Translations under genes and position numbers: made by a program
Shown: piece after piece, positions 1 to 8,500 of the stretch
How positions within the stretch are numbered: position 1 is the first letter of the stretch
How the letters are laid out: the number at the start of each line of letters is the position of its first letter
Source of the DNA: Chloroflexi bacterium TSY
Lineage (GTDB): Bacteria > Chloroflexota > Anaerolineae > Caldilineales > Caldilineaceae
Assembly: GCA_019217005.1 (NCBI GenBank)
Contig: JAHBNG010000166.1
Span: 1-27,620, forward strand
Length of the DNA: 27,620 nt
Direction of reading: 5' to 3'
Notes under the pieces: generated by a model
Databases searched by the model: none
The model's input: the letters and a program-made list of their open reading frames with translations, nothing else
What the model was told of the DNA's origin: nothing

Positions 1-1621
1 GCTCGCCGCCCATTGACGATCCCTGCTGACGCGTCATGTTGCGTAATGTTGCACTGCGTAATTCGCGCCGGAAGAAGTCGTTCAGTGGATTGACGTGAAC
101 GTCGCGATTCCATTCATTTTCAAGATTTTCGACCAGATGCTGTTCGTCAAGCAGTTCACCCTGCTGATAGCGACGGATCACCGGGTGCAGATAGATGCTG
201 CGCCCCGCTTCTTCCGCGTTTGTCTGCGCAATACGATTCACGTTGAATGGATCAACCTCATCATGGAAGGGACCATATTCGAGGGTAATCGTGTAATACT
301 GAGTCTGCTTACTAAACTCGCTTTCATGCACATAGTCGACGGGCACATCCTCAAAATATCGAACAGTGGGTATCTGCGCACCCTGCTGGGGTGTTTCTTC
401 GTGCGGGACGACAACCAGATCGCAAATGAACCCGAACTGCTGCCACAGCGCCGATGTACGATTGACCCGTTCGATGATGGCCTCGGTCAAGGCATCTGGC
501 GTTTGCACCAATTCACGGTGCGGCCATTCGTTGTTGTGATGTTTCTTGTCAAGGATGTGGTAGAGAGCACGCGCATTGTAGCGGAAGCCATGAATAAAGG
601 CGCTGGCCGTCTTCTTGTAATCACGCATGTGGGTGAGGACACCAGTGAAGTAGAGGTTCTGGACATTGGTCGACTCCCATTCGCTGGTCTGTTTTGGAAA
701 ACGATCATTGATGGCCAACTCAGGTCGGCACGATTCATCAAAGATCGAATTATCAAACCGGAACCCTGTGCAAGTAATCACGCTGTCGTAGACTTGCACG
801 TCTGTATCGCCTTCGGCGTGGGCATAACTGAAATAGACGTGATATTTGCCATCCTGTTTTTCGATTTTATCGATGGTGGCGTCCAGGATTGCGTTTTGCG
901 CCTTTAGTTGATAGGTGTCCAAAATGTTGTTATTGACCGCCCGCAAATTGCCTACATAATGGGTCTTCCAGGCCATGGTAACCGAATTGGGGCTGGCAAC
1001 ATGAATCGTAGCGGTTGTCTCGATCAGGTTGTCGGCTGTCTCAAAGGCCGAGTTGCCTTTGCCAATGATCAGCACCTTCTGATTGGTGAACTGTTCGGGG
1101 TCCACGGAGACCGTTGCGTAGTTCTCTGTCAGCTCGATGCCGGGGATATCAGGAATGTATGGTTTAGAGATGCCGGTGGCGACAATCAGATGGCGGCACG
1201 TATGGACCTCGCCATTGCTGTCCAAAAGGTGAAACAGGCCGTCCTGCTTGCTGATCCGTGCAATTTTGGTCTGGTACTTGATGTTGAGATTGTAATGCTC
1301 GGCGTAATCTTTCAGGTACTCGACAAAGCGATCGGCCGGTGGAAAAAAGCGCTTGCTGTATTGGCCAAACAACAGATCCTTGGAATCTGAAAGTAAGGAG
1401 TTCCAATCTGCTCGCATATTGAATTCGGGATCCTCGCTCCCTGTGTAAACCTTGTTGATTGAGATTAACGTGCGATGACGAGGAAATTTTTTGAAAGAGG
1501 CACCGGGAGCATCGCTTGCCTCAATGATTTGATAATCTCGCCCGGCCTTCTCAAAGAAGTAACCAAGTTGAAGTCCGGCTGGTCCAGCACCAATAATCAA
1601 ATAATCTGTCGGTGTATTCAT
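1..1621 (-). CDS. FAD-dependent oxidoreductase, flavin monooxygenase-like (3' end outside window)
   Basis: The minus strand is open from an ATG at 1621 to the left edge (540 codons, no stop), so the C-terminus is missing. The start is supported by an AGAGGAA ribosome site 7-8 bases upstream. Residues 7-16 (YLIIGAGPAG) form an N-terminal FAD-binding Rossmann motif. VATG near 147-150 is the usual FAD-side motif, and IIGKGNSAFE near 185-194 is the second dinucleotide-binding motif, for NAD(P)H. VITCTGFRFD near 281-290 is the late ATG/TG motif of flavin-containing monooxygenases and pyridine nucleotide-disulphide oxidoreductases. The layout resembles flavin monooxygenases and the FOXRED2-like group; the substrate cannot be inferred. 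The protein appears cytosolic, with no signal peptide. A spacer of about 650 bp separates it from the next minus-strand gene, so it probably has its own promoter. Confidence 0.9.
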   Translation of the reverse strand, partial: MNTPTDYLIIGAGPAGLQLGYFFEKAGRDYQIIEASDAPGASFKKFPRHRTLISINKVYTGSEDPEFNMRADWNSLLSDSKDLLFGQYSKRFFPPADRFVEYLKDYAEHYNLNIKYQTKIARISKQDGLFHLLDSNGEVHTCRHLIVATGISKPYIPDIPGIELTENYATVSVDPEQFTNQKVLIIGKGNSAFETADNLIETTATIHVASPNSVTMAWKTHYVGNLRAVNNNILDTYQLKAQNAILDATIDKIEKQDGKYHVYFSYAHAEGDTDVQVYDSVITCTGFRFDNSIFDESCRPELAINDRFPKQTSEWESTNVQNLYFTGVLTHMRDYKKTASAFIHGFRYNARALYHILDKKHHNNEWPHRELVQTPDALTEAIIERVNRTSALWQQFGFICDLVVVPHEETPQQGAQIPTVRYFEDVPVDYVHESEFSKQTQYYTITLEYGPFHDEVDPFNVNRIAQTNAEEAGRSIYLHPVIRRYQQGELLDEQHLVENLENEWNRDVHVNPLNDFFRRELRSATLRNMTRQQGSSMGGE

Positions 1622-1672
1622 TTCGATGTTCCTCTGTAATGATATAGTAGATAAATTTGGGAGTGTGTCCCG

Positions 1673-1724
1673 AAGTGTGTAAATGTAGTGGTTCTCCGTC
1701 TGAGCAGTGTTCATTTACACACTT
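1673..1724. promoter_or_regulatory. 13 bp inverted repeat upstream of the oxidoreductase
   Basis: AAGTGTGTAAATG at 1673-1685 is the exact reverse complement of CATTTACACACTT at 1712-1724, with a 26-base spacer. It lies 52-103 bases upstream of the oxidoreductase start. It could be an operator for a dimeric repressor or an RNA hairpin in the 5' leader. There is no U-tract, so a terminator is unlikely. Confidence 0.45.
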
Positions 1725-2042
1725 TGTGGTACACCTTCATAAATCTTGAAGTGATTGTCTTAACTGTATCTGCTTGCTGTTTCAAGTCTATCTGGCCGTC
1801 ATCCCGCTATCGTTCCAGAATATGTTTCGCAACATCTCAGTTTGGCAGTAATCAATATGTCTTTATTATAGAGGGTGAACGTATCCAGATTGTCGTAAAA
1901 AAGAGTCTCTATCGCATCCAAATCGCATCCAGCAATGCGAAAACCGTTTCAAACATGAGGCAATAGAAAGATAGCCGGTCTCAGTAGATTCAAATTCTTG
2001 CGGAGGAGCCGTTCTCTAACGCCGGTTCCAGTCGCATTAGAG

Positions 2043-2177
2043 ATTACACGCAGTAGGATTTCTCAGAGGTAGAGCGTTCAAATGGCGAAAAAAGACGCAG
2101 TAGAGAATCTCGGACCATTTGGCCCGCTCGAGTCTGTTTTGACTGAGAAATGCAGGATTATGTCTACTGCGTGTAAT
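2043..2177. repeat. Palindromic repeat unit with 14 bp terminal arms
   Basis: ATTACACGCAGTAG at 2043-2056 matches the reverse complement of CTACTGCGTGTAAT at 2164-2177 exactly. The similarity continues inward in part (TTTCTCAG on one side, CTGAGAAA on the other). The 135 bp unit encodes nothing recognisable and resembles a small non-autonomous palindromic element. No copy with the same arms was seen elsewhere in the window. Confidence 0.5.
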
Positions 2178-2272
2178 AGAGAATGCTGCGCCATGCATGG
2201 CGACTCCGCGGTTCATAGACACATTTTGGATCGACTGAGTCTCATAATTAACGATTTATGTAAGGTAACTGT

Positions 2273-4255
2273 CTACTCACTGCTGGTAACCAAGGGCAGG
2301 AAAACCCGATGCGTACGTTGCTCGATGGTGGGATGTCCACTGAGTGCGCTGTGCTCATCATTGTCGTTAGGGCGAGCGATTTTTTCATTGATAACTTCTA
2401 CGTCGTTGGACGAGACGCTGGCGGCAGATGTGCTGTTGATAACGGGAGACACGAATACCAAAGCCTGTATCTCGTTGTTGCTGAGCGCTTGATTGTAGAT
2501 CTGCACTTCATCAATGAGTCCATCGACAGCATGGGCATGGGCATGAGCCGCACCAACAAACCAACCGTTGCGTACAGCCTGCGTTAGGGAGAACGTGCGG
2601 TTGAGGGCAAAGATCTGATTTCCGTCCAAATAGCCGACCCAGTTTGTGCCATCGTAGGTATAGGCGATGTGATGCCAGTTGGTGTCGGCAATCGTCATCT
2701 GGGAGCCAGCACGAGGATTCTCGCCACTATGACCGATGGAGAAGAATTCGACGGTGTTGTCCATATATTCATAGATGATAGCAACCTGTTCGCCTCCACT
2801 GTTCGAGTTGCGAGATAAGAGATATTTTTGACTTTGGCTTGTTGAACCCGGTCTGAACCACAGGGACAGCGTAAAGTTATCGCGAATTCGCAGAGCGGGC
2901 GCGTCCGGTATCAAAATGTAATCATCGATGCCATCAAAGCTCATGGAGTAGCCGTTGCCAGCCGGTGTGTCGCTGCTCCAGGTTAGCGGACAAGGGACGT
3001 GATAGCCATTTCCAGTGCTATCGACGACTGTCGTGCACCCTCCCTCATTGAACGCCCAGTGACCAGCAGGGGAAGGCATGGCGGTCACGGCAATGGAGAC
3101 TGTTGCAATATTGGAGTTATCGCTGCCGTCGTTGGCCATGTAGGTAAAGCTGTCGTTACCGGAAAAGTCTGCATTGGGTGTATAGGAGAAGGAACCATTA
3201 GTATTGAGAGTCAGTGCACCATTGGTCGGCTGATTTACCACCATCGCTGTCAGCATGTCGTCGTCGATATCACTATCGTTGCTCAGCAGACCAGGCGCAG
3301 CGATAGTAAGAACTGTATTTTCGACGACGCTATAGGTATCATCGCTGGCCACTGGTGCGGTATTTGCAGCTATAATCCACGTGTGGCTGACTGGGGTTTG
3401 GTCCACATTGTCGGCTTCGTCGATGGCACGCACTTCGAAGGTGTGACTGCCATTGGTCAAACCGGAGTAGCTCTGTGGACTGGTGCAGAGACCGAAGCCA
3501 CCGCCGTCTAGTTGACACTCGAAGTTGGCGATGCCTGAGAGGGCATCGCTGCCACTAAATTCAAAGGTCGCATCGCTCGAGGTGCTGGTTGCCAGCGGAT
3601 TGGCATGAATGGTGGTGTCTGGCCCTATTTTGTCGATCTGAACAGATAGAGCGGCGCTGCCAACGTTGCCTGTCACATCGATGCAGGTAACAGTGTTCTT
3701 ATATGTGCCTTCTGTGTCGATGAAGGCACTACCGTCGGCACAGAATTGCGGATTGATGCCACTGCCGCCACTATCAGACCAACTCCAGTTGATGGTAACG
3801 TCGCCGTTGTTCCAGCCATTGGCGTTGGCTGGCGAAGATAGAGTGGTGTTCGCAACGGGTGGAGTTTTGTCGACCTGAACAGTATAGCTAGCGCTGCCAA
3901 CGTTGCCGCCCCGATCGGAACAGGTAGCGGTGAGATCGATCCTGCCTTCACCACTGGTGGTGCTGCTGGTAGTGCAGTTGTTCGGGTCAATACCCCTACC
4001 GAAGATATCATCGGACCAGTTCCAGGTGATGGTGACATCGCTCTTGGTCCAGCCAGCCTTGTTGGCAGACGGAGACTGGGTGGGATTTGCTGTAGGTGGG
4101 GTTGAATCACTGAATTGAGCATTGGCTTGGCGCGTCTCCTGGATCGTCCCCGTCAGTATGATACTCAAGCCAATGAACAACGTGAATACAAGATGCCGAA
4201 GGTGGGTGAAACTGCGTGTATCTTTACGCTTAATGATGATATTGAAGTTGTTCAT
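2273..4255 (-). CDS. Secreted Ig-like / cadherin-like / LamG multidomain protein
   Basis: A 660-residue exported protein. Residues about 20-46 form a hydrophobic signal peptide ending near ANAQ. Two tandem repeats of about 80 residues follow (about 54-211), each containing a W-x-(K/N)-(S/G)-DVTI-x-W-x-WSD motif and paired cysteines, like bacterial Ig-like surface repeats. A third Ig-like domain (about 212-294) carries the FECQLDGG...SGLTNGSHTFEVRAIDEADN pattern. Next is a cadherin-like domain (about 298-391: APVASDDTYSVVENT, then YTPNADFSGNDSFTY). A LamG/concanavalin-like domain (about 395-605) has the SFDGIDDYI, TLSLWFRP and LIDEVQIYNQALS motifs. The end, RVFLPLVTSSE, resembles the short (Y/F)LPLV tail common on exported Chloroflexota proteins. 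It is probably surface-exposed and adhesive or carbohydrate-binding. It lies 68 bp downstream of the DoxX-type gene on the same strand, so co-transcription is possible. No catalytic domain was seen. Confidence 0.88.
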   Translation of the reverse strand: MNNFNIIIKRKDTRSFTHLRHLVFTLFIGLSIILTGTIQETRQANAQFSDSTPPTANPTQSPSANKAGWTKSDVTITWNWSDDIFGRGIDPNNCTTSSTTSGEGRIDLTATCSDRGGNVGSASYTVQVDKTPPVANTTLSSPANANGWNNGDVTINWSWSDSGGSGINPQFCADGSAFIDTEGTYKNTVTCIDVTGNVGSAALSVQIDKIGPDTTIHANPLATSTSSDATFEFSGSDALSGIANFECQLDGGGFGLCTSPQSYSGLTNGSHTFEVRAIDEADNVDQTPVSHTWIIAANTAPVASDDTYSVVENTVLTIAAPGLLSNDSDIDDDMLTAMVVNQPTNGALTLNTNGSFSYTPNADFSGNDSFTYMANDGSDNSNIATVSIAVTAMPSPAGHWAFNEGGCTTVVDSTGNGYHVPCPLTWSSDTPAGNGYSMSFDGIDDYILIPDAPALRIRDNFTLSLWFRPGSTSQSQKYLLSRNSNSGGEQVAIIYEYMDNTVEFFSIGHSGENPRAGSQMTIADTNWHHIAYTYDGTNWVGYLDGNQIFALNRTFSLTQAVRNGWFVGAAHAHAHAVDGLIDEVQIYNQALSNNEIQALVFVSPVINSTSAASVSSNDVEVINEKIARPNDNDEHSALSGHPTIEQRTHRVFLPLVTSSE

Positions 4256-4323
4256 TTTTTACTCTCTGTTGTAATAAATTAGATGTTTTTATTTATCGTT
4301 AAAATCAGTCTATTGGTTGTCGG

Positions 4324-5094
4324 TTACGAGATCTTCACGGCCTTTTTGTTGCGTTCAGCCATGCGTAAAAAGAGAATCATCGACAGCAGACTACCCAATC
4401 CGGACAGGATAAAGAGCAACATGGCTGGATCATCTACGCTGTGGGGGCTGTAGTCACGGATGAAGGGAATCACCGACAGGGCCGCCACCGCTGATAGAAT
4501 CGCTAGTATCAGAAAGCACCACTTTTCGAAGATGCGCTCTTGTGGCTTAAACTCGGGTTGGGCTACCACAAAGACCGAACGGATGCGTTTTGATAGGAGA
4601 GCATCTCCCCCAAGCGTGGTTCCTGCATTGGAGCAGAGCAACATACTCTGAATGACTATATAAAAGGCCGATGGGTTGACCACACCTGCTAACACAAAGT
4701 TGACGTTCATAAAGAGACCGCCCAGCAAAGCCAAGTTGGTCAGCGTACCGGTAATGATGGCCAGTCCAGCCAGCAATTCGCCTATCAAAATGATCCAAGC
4801 CAGAATAGCCGCGTTCGGCAAAAACAGGTGGACGATCAGCGTCTGGTAGAAGGGGAAGTAGACCGCATCGGCGGCGAGCTGTTGTTGCAGGAAGGCAATC
4901 AGCGCATCGCCGTTATGCCAAGAGGGCTCGATGATCTTTTCGACACCTGCCCGCAGCCAACCGAGACCGAGAAAGAGGCGCACGGGTAGCAAATAGGCGT
5001 TGCTTTGCTGAAATTGATCGTTGATATAAGTGCTGATGGTTGTGACCCACTGCGGAACTGGTTGTGCAATTGGTTTTTCGATTGCTTGAAACAT
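4324..5094 (-). CDS. DoxX/DoxD-family integral membrane protein
   Basis: A 256-residue hydrophobic protein with an AGGGAGCC ribosome site just upstream of its ATG. The stretch RLFLGLGWLRAGVEKI near residue 40-55, the acidic helix ILIGELLAGLAIITGTLTN, and the following GLFMNVNFVLAG are typical of DoxX/DoxD (thiosulphate:quinone oxidoreductase subunit-like) membrane proteins. I count about five membrane segments; the last two (WCFLILAILSAVAALSVIPF and AMLLFILSGLGSLLSMILF) extend beyond the core family. The family acts in membrane redox processes, but DoxX members are functionally diverse and no partner oxidase is adjacent, so no substrate is assigned. It is divergent from the large SARP-type regulator. 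The three direct repeats upstream of its start make it a plausible target of that regulator (inference). Confidence 0.85.
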   Translation of the reverse strand: MFQAIEKPIAQPVPQWVTTISTYINDQFQQSNAYLLPVRLFLGLGWLRAGVEKIIEPSWHNGDALIAFLQQQLAADAVYFPFYQTLIVHLFLPNAAILAWIILIGELLAGLAIITGTLTNLALLGGLFMNVNFVLAGVVNPSAFYIVIQSMLLCSNAGTTLGGDALLSKRIRSVFVVAQPEFKPQERIFEKWCFLILAILSAVAALSVIPFIRDYSPHSVDDPAMLLFILSGLGSLLSMILFLRMAERNKKAVKIS

Positions 5095-5215
5095 ACTCAG
5101 GCTCCCTTTTGTGAATGTTATTCAGGTTTCGACGATGAATGTTTGATTTCAATGTTGCTCTGTTCGCAATATATAAGAATCTGTCCATAGAATAGCGGGC
5201 GATCGTCTCATCAGT

Positions 5216-5268
5216 GTCTTACGGGGTAGGTCAAAACGTCTTACGAGCAGCATCCAAAACGTCTTACG
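5216..5268 (-). promoter_or_regulatory. Three phased direct repeats, candidate SARP operator
   Basis: GTCTTACG occurs at 5216-5223, 5238-5245 and 5261-5268, with start-to-start spacings of 22 and 23 bases. The last two copies share a longer core (CAAAACGTCTTACGA). SARP/OmpR-type regulators bind short direct repeats spaced by about one or two helical turns, usually next to the -35 region. The repeats lie 122-174 bases upstream of the DoxX-type start, and the adjacent divergent gene encodes a SARP-type DNA-binding domain. Function is inferred. Confidence 0.5.
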
Positions 5269-5396
5269 AATGAAAAAAGCGTCACAAAATTGACAATTGG
5301 GGAGAAACCGTATTCTCGTTATTCCGCCCCAAGCGAAATGCGTTTTACCAGAAAAACTGGTTGCAGCGTTCGCGGTGGCATAGTAGAATGTGAATA

Positions 5397-5534
5397 TTAA
5401 GGAATGAGCCGTAAATAACTTGGACAATTGGAGATTGTGAGAGTAGAGATAGAGAGATTCGGCCCTTGTAATCTCTAATCTCTCAGTCTCTACTCTCGCA
5501 CAAGCTGTACAAGTTATTAAATTCCCATTCCTAA
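5397..5534. repeat. Imperfect long inverted repeat upstream of the SARP-type gene
   Basis: The outer arms TTAAGGAATG (5397) and CATTCCTAA (5526-5534), the middle arms AATAACTTG and CAAGTTATT, and the inner arms GAGAGTAGAGA and TCTCTACTCTC pair to make one interrupted hairpin of about 138 bp around GGCCCTTG. It ends 54 bases before the regulator start. It looks like a MITE or repetitive palindromic element rather than a simple terminator. Confidence 0.6.
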
Positions 5535-5588
5535 ACCAATTAACTTCTTGCATATTCGATGAGAAGTTGGTAAACGTGACAAAACGAC

Positions 5589-8500
5589 ATGCACTCATTT
5601 CGCTTTACCTGTTTCGGCCCATTTGCCATCACCGTTGATGGGGAGCCGATTGAAGACATGAGCGCCGACAAGGCGCGTGCACTGTTGGCCTATCTGATCT
5701 TAGAGTCAGACCGAGTTCATGCTCGCAGACTTCTGGTTGAGCTGCTTTGGCCCGACTACCCTCAGAAGGATGCACTGAGAAGTCTGCGCAACTCCCTCTA
5801 TCGTCTGCGTCAATTGCTCGACCAGACTGCGTCCGACGCCAGCGACCAATTTCTCACCGTCACGCGCCAAACACTCCAGTTTCATACAAACCATGTGAAC
5901 GTTGATGTCGCACGTCTTGAAATGCTCTTAGATGCCGTCGACTCCCATGAGCATGATCAGATAGCACATTGCCCAGCCTGCTTGGATCGTTTGACAGAGG
6001 CTGTGTCGCTTTACAAAGGAGAGTTGCTGGCTGGTTTGAGTGTGGCTGATGCTCCGGCCTTTGAGGAATGGCTGCTGACCAGACGAGAACATCTGCATCT
6101 GCGTGTCCTGCTTGCCCTACAGACGCTGACAGATGCCCACGAAATATTAGGTGACGACGAAAAAGCGTATCGTTTTGCGACCCAAAGATTGACGCTAGAT
6201 CCCTATCAAGAATCTTCTTTGCAGACGCTGATGCGTCTGGCAGCTCGACGAGGTCTACCAGACCAAGCTTTGATCCACTACGACCGCTTTCGTCAACTAC
6301 TGCAGGAAGAGATGGGCGTTGAACCGAATGCCGAGACTATCGCCTTGGCGGAGCAAATTGAAGGCGGCGACTTTGATAAGGATCAGGGTGACAAGATGAC
6401 CGGGTGGCAGGGTGAAGGGGTGACTGAAACAGACCCTCTCACCCCCTCACCCTCTCACCCCCTCACTTTGTCACCCTCTCACCCCACGTTGCGCGACATC
6501 CCCCAGCAAGGCTCCTTCTTCGGTCGCCATACCGAACTTGCCCAACTCGAACAGTGGCTCGTTCGTGACCATTGTCGCGTCGTCGCTGTTCTGGGCATTG
6601 GCGGCGTGGGTAAGACTTCTCTGGCAACCCACAGTGTGCGCGCCATCGTCGGCCATGTGGATACTGTTGTCTGGCGTTCTCTACTCAACGCTCAACCGCT
6701 GGACGACCTGCTGCCCGAACTCATTCAGACGCTGTCCCACGACGATTCAAACGCTAGTTCCGCTGGATTCATGTCAGAATTATCTGGTCACCTCGATAGG
6801 CAACTGGACATCCTCATTGACTTGCTGCGTCAGCAACGGGTGCTCTTGGTTCTTGATAATCTGGAGAGTATTCTGGTAGAGGTACCGGTCGGAGCATTCC
6901 GCAAAGGATATGAGACATACGGCCAGCTTTTGACGCGCGTCGCCACCCTTGACCATGATAGCCATCTGCTCTTTACCAGTCGTGAACGACCTCAAGGCAT
7001 CGCCCGGTTAGAAGGAGATACACCTTTGGTGAGAACGCTGCACTTAGATGGGCTTGATGGGTCTTCAGGGCATGCGCTGTTAGCGGAGCGAGGGCTATCC
7101 GGCTCTGATGCGCAGGAGGCCGAGCTTGTCGAACGTTATTCAGGAAACCCTCTTGCTCTCAAGTTGGTGGCCGACACGGTCGATGAACTCTTTGCCGGTG
7201 ATATCGATGAGTTCCTGGCTGGTGATGCCCTGGTCTTTGACAATATTCGCACCGTCCTCGACCAACAATTTGTGCGCCTCTCTGCATTGGAAAAAGAGAT
7301 TCTCTTCTGGCTGGTCGTCAACCGCGAGCCAACAACCATCAAAACACTCCGTGCTGATTTCCTCCATTCGCCTCCACAGCGCAACATAATCGAGGCATTA
7401 CGGAACTTAGATCGACGGTCGCTGGTGGAGCGGATGCACATAGAGTCTGCAAAGGGACCCACCATTGTCTTTCGTCTGCAGAATGTCGTGACTGAATATT
7501 TGACAGACCGTCTGGTAGAGATAGCAGTCGAAGAGTTGACGAGTGGCGTTCTGACTCAACTCCATCAGCATCCGTTAATGAAAGCGCAGACGAGTGAGCA
7601 CGTGCGTCGAAGTCAGGCGCGTCTCATTCTACAGCCTGTGGTGGAACAGGTGGAAGCCTGGCTGAGCCACGCCGGCACAGTATCACAAATGCGGCAGATC
7701 CTCGCCACCTTGCGCCGAGATATGGCGAACGCACGGAGTTATGCTGGCGGCACCATCCTCAATCTGTTGAATCATGGCAAATTTGATTTGACTGCCTTCG
7801 ATTTCTCCCAACTGAGCGTGTGGCAAGCCCATTTGCAGAGCGCAAACTTGCCCAGTGTCAACCTTGCGGGTGCAGATTTAACCCACACTGTCTTCGCAGA
7901 TGTCTTCAGCGCAATCTACTCTCTCGCTTATAGCCCAGATGGTCACTTCCTCGCCGCTGGCGATTCCGCCGGGCGTCTCTGGGTCTGGCAAGTGGCGGAT
8001 GGACAGCTAATCAGAATCATGTGGGACCATACAGATTCGGTCATGGCTGTGGTCTTTAGCCCCGATGGTGAAATGCTGGCAAGCTGCTCCCGCGACCATA
8101 CGATTCACTTGCGACATGCGCGCACCGGACAGATGCTACAGATGCTTCATGAGCACACGCACACAGTCTGGTCAATTGCTTTTAACCCTGATGGTCAGAC
8201 TCTGGCCAGCGGTGGCGATGAACAACTTGTGTTCCTGTGGGATGTGAATAGTGGGGCGCTTCGCCACCGACTGGTGAGCCACACCGATATCGTCCGTACC
8301 ATTGCATTCAGCCCAGATGGTCAGACTCTGGCCAGCGGCGGCAACGATTGCGTCATACGCCTGTGGGATATGCAAACCCGACAGGCGCGCACGCTCCCAC
8401 TTGTCCATACGCAATGGATCCGCGTTCTGGCCTTTAGCCCCGATGGTCGTACCCTGGCCAGTGGGGGGGGTGAGCAGATTATCCATCTCTGGGACACCGA

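Larger units (their letters stand above)
1622..2272. other. Intergenic region with inverted repeats, no convincing gene
   Basis: Short open frames occur here (for example 1688-1966 plus), but they start on GTG, lack a ribosome site and resemble nothing I recognise. The stretch holds a 13 bp inverted repeat near the oxidoreductase promoter, a single-ended copy (1978-1995) of the terminal sequence of the palindromic element at 13945-14163 with one mismatch, and a second palindromic unit at 2043-2177. It looks like non-coding DNA with small repeat elements. Confidence 0.6.
5095..5588. other. Divergent intergenic region between the DoxX-type and SARP-type genes
   Basis: A 494 bp spacer holding the presumed divergent promoters. 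It contains three phased direct repeats (5216-5268), a TATATT-like -10 candidate for the leftward gene near 5170, and a long imperfect palindrome (5397-5534). A minus-strand open frame across 5149-5598 has no recognisable content and spans the palindrome, so I do not call it. Confidence 0.65.

Noticed and set aside
95..1406. Plus- and minus-strand short open frames over the left edge
   Set aside because: They are shadows of the edge-truncated minus-strand oxidoreductase, whose continuous frame has clear FAD and NAD(P)H motifs.
1688..1966. 92-codon plus-strand frame
   Set aside because: GTG start, no ribosome site, no recognisable sequence, and it overlaps the inverted repeat at 1712-1724.
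5149..5598. 149-codon minus-strand frame upstream of the regulator
   Set aside because: It runs through the 138 bp palindrome and the phased repeats and has no protein-like pattern or homology I recognise.
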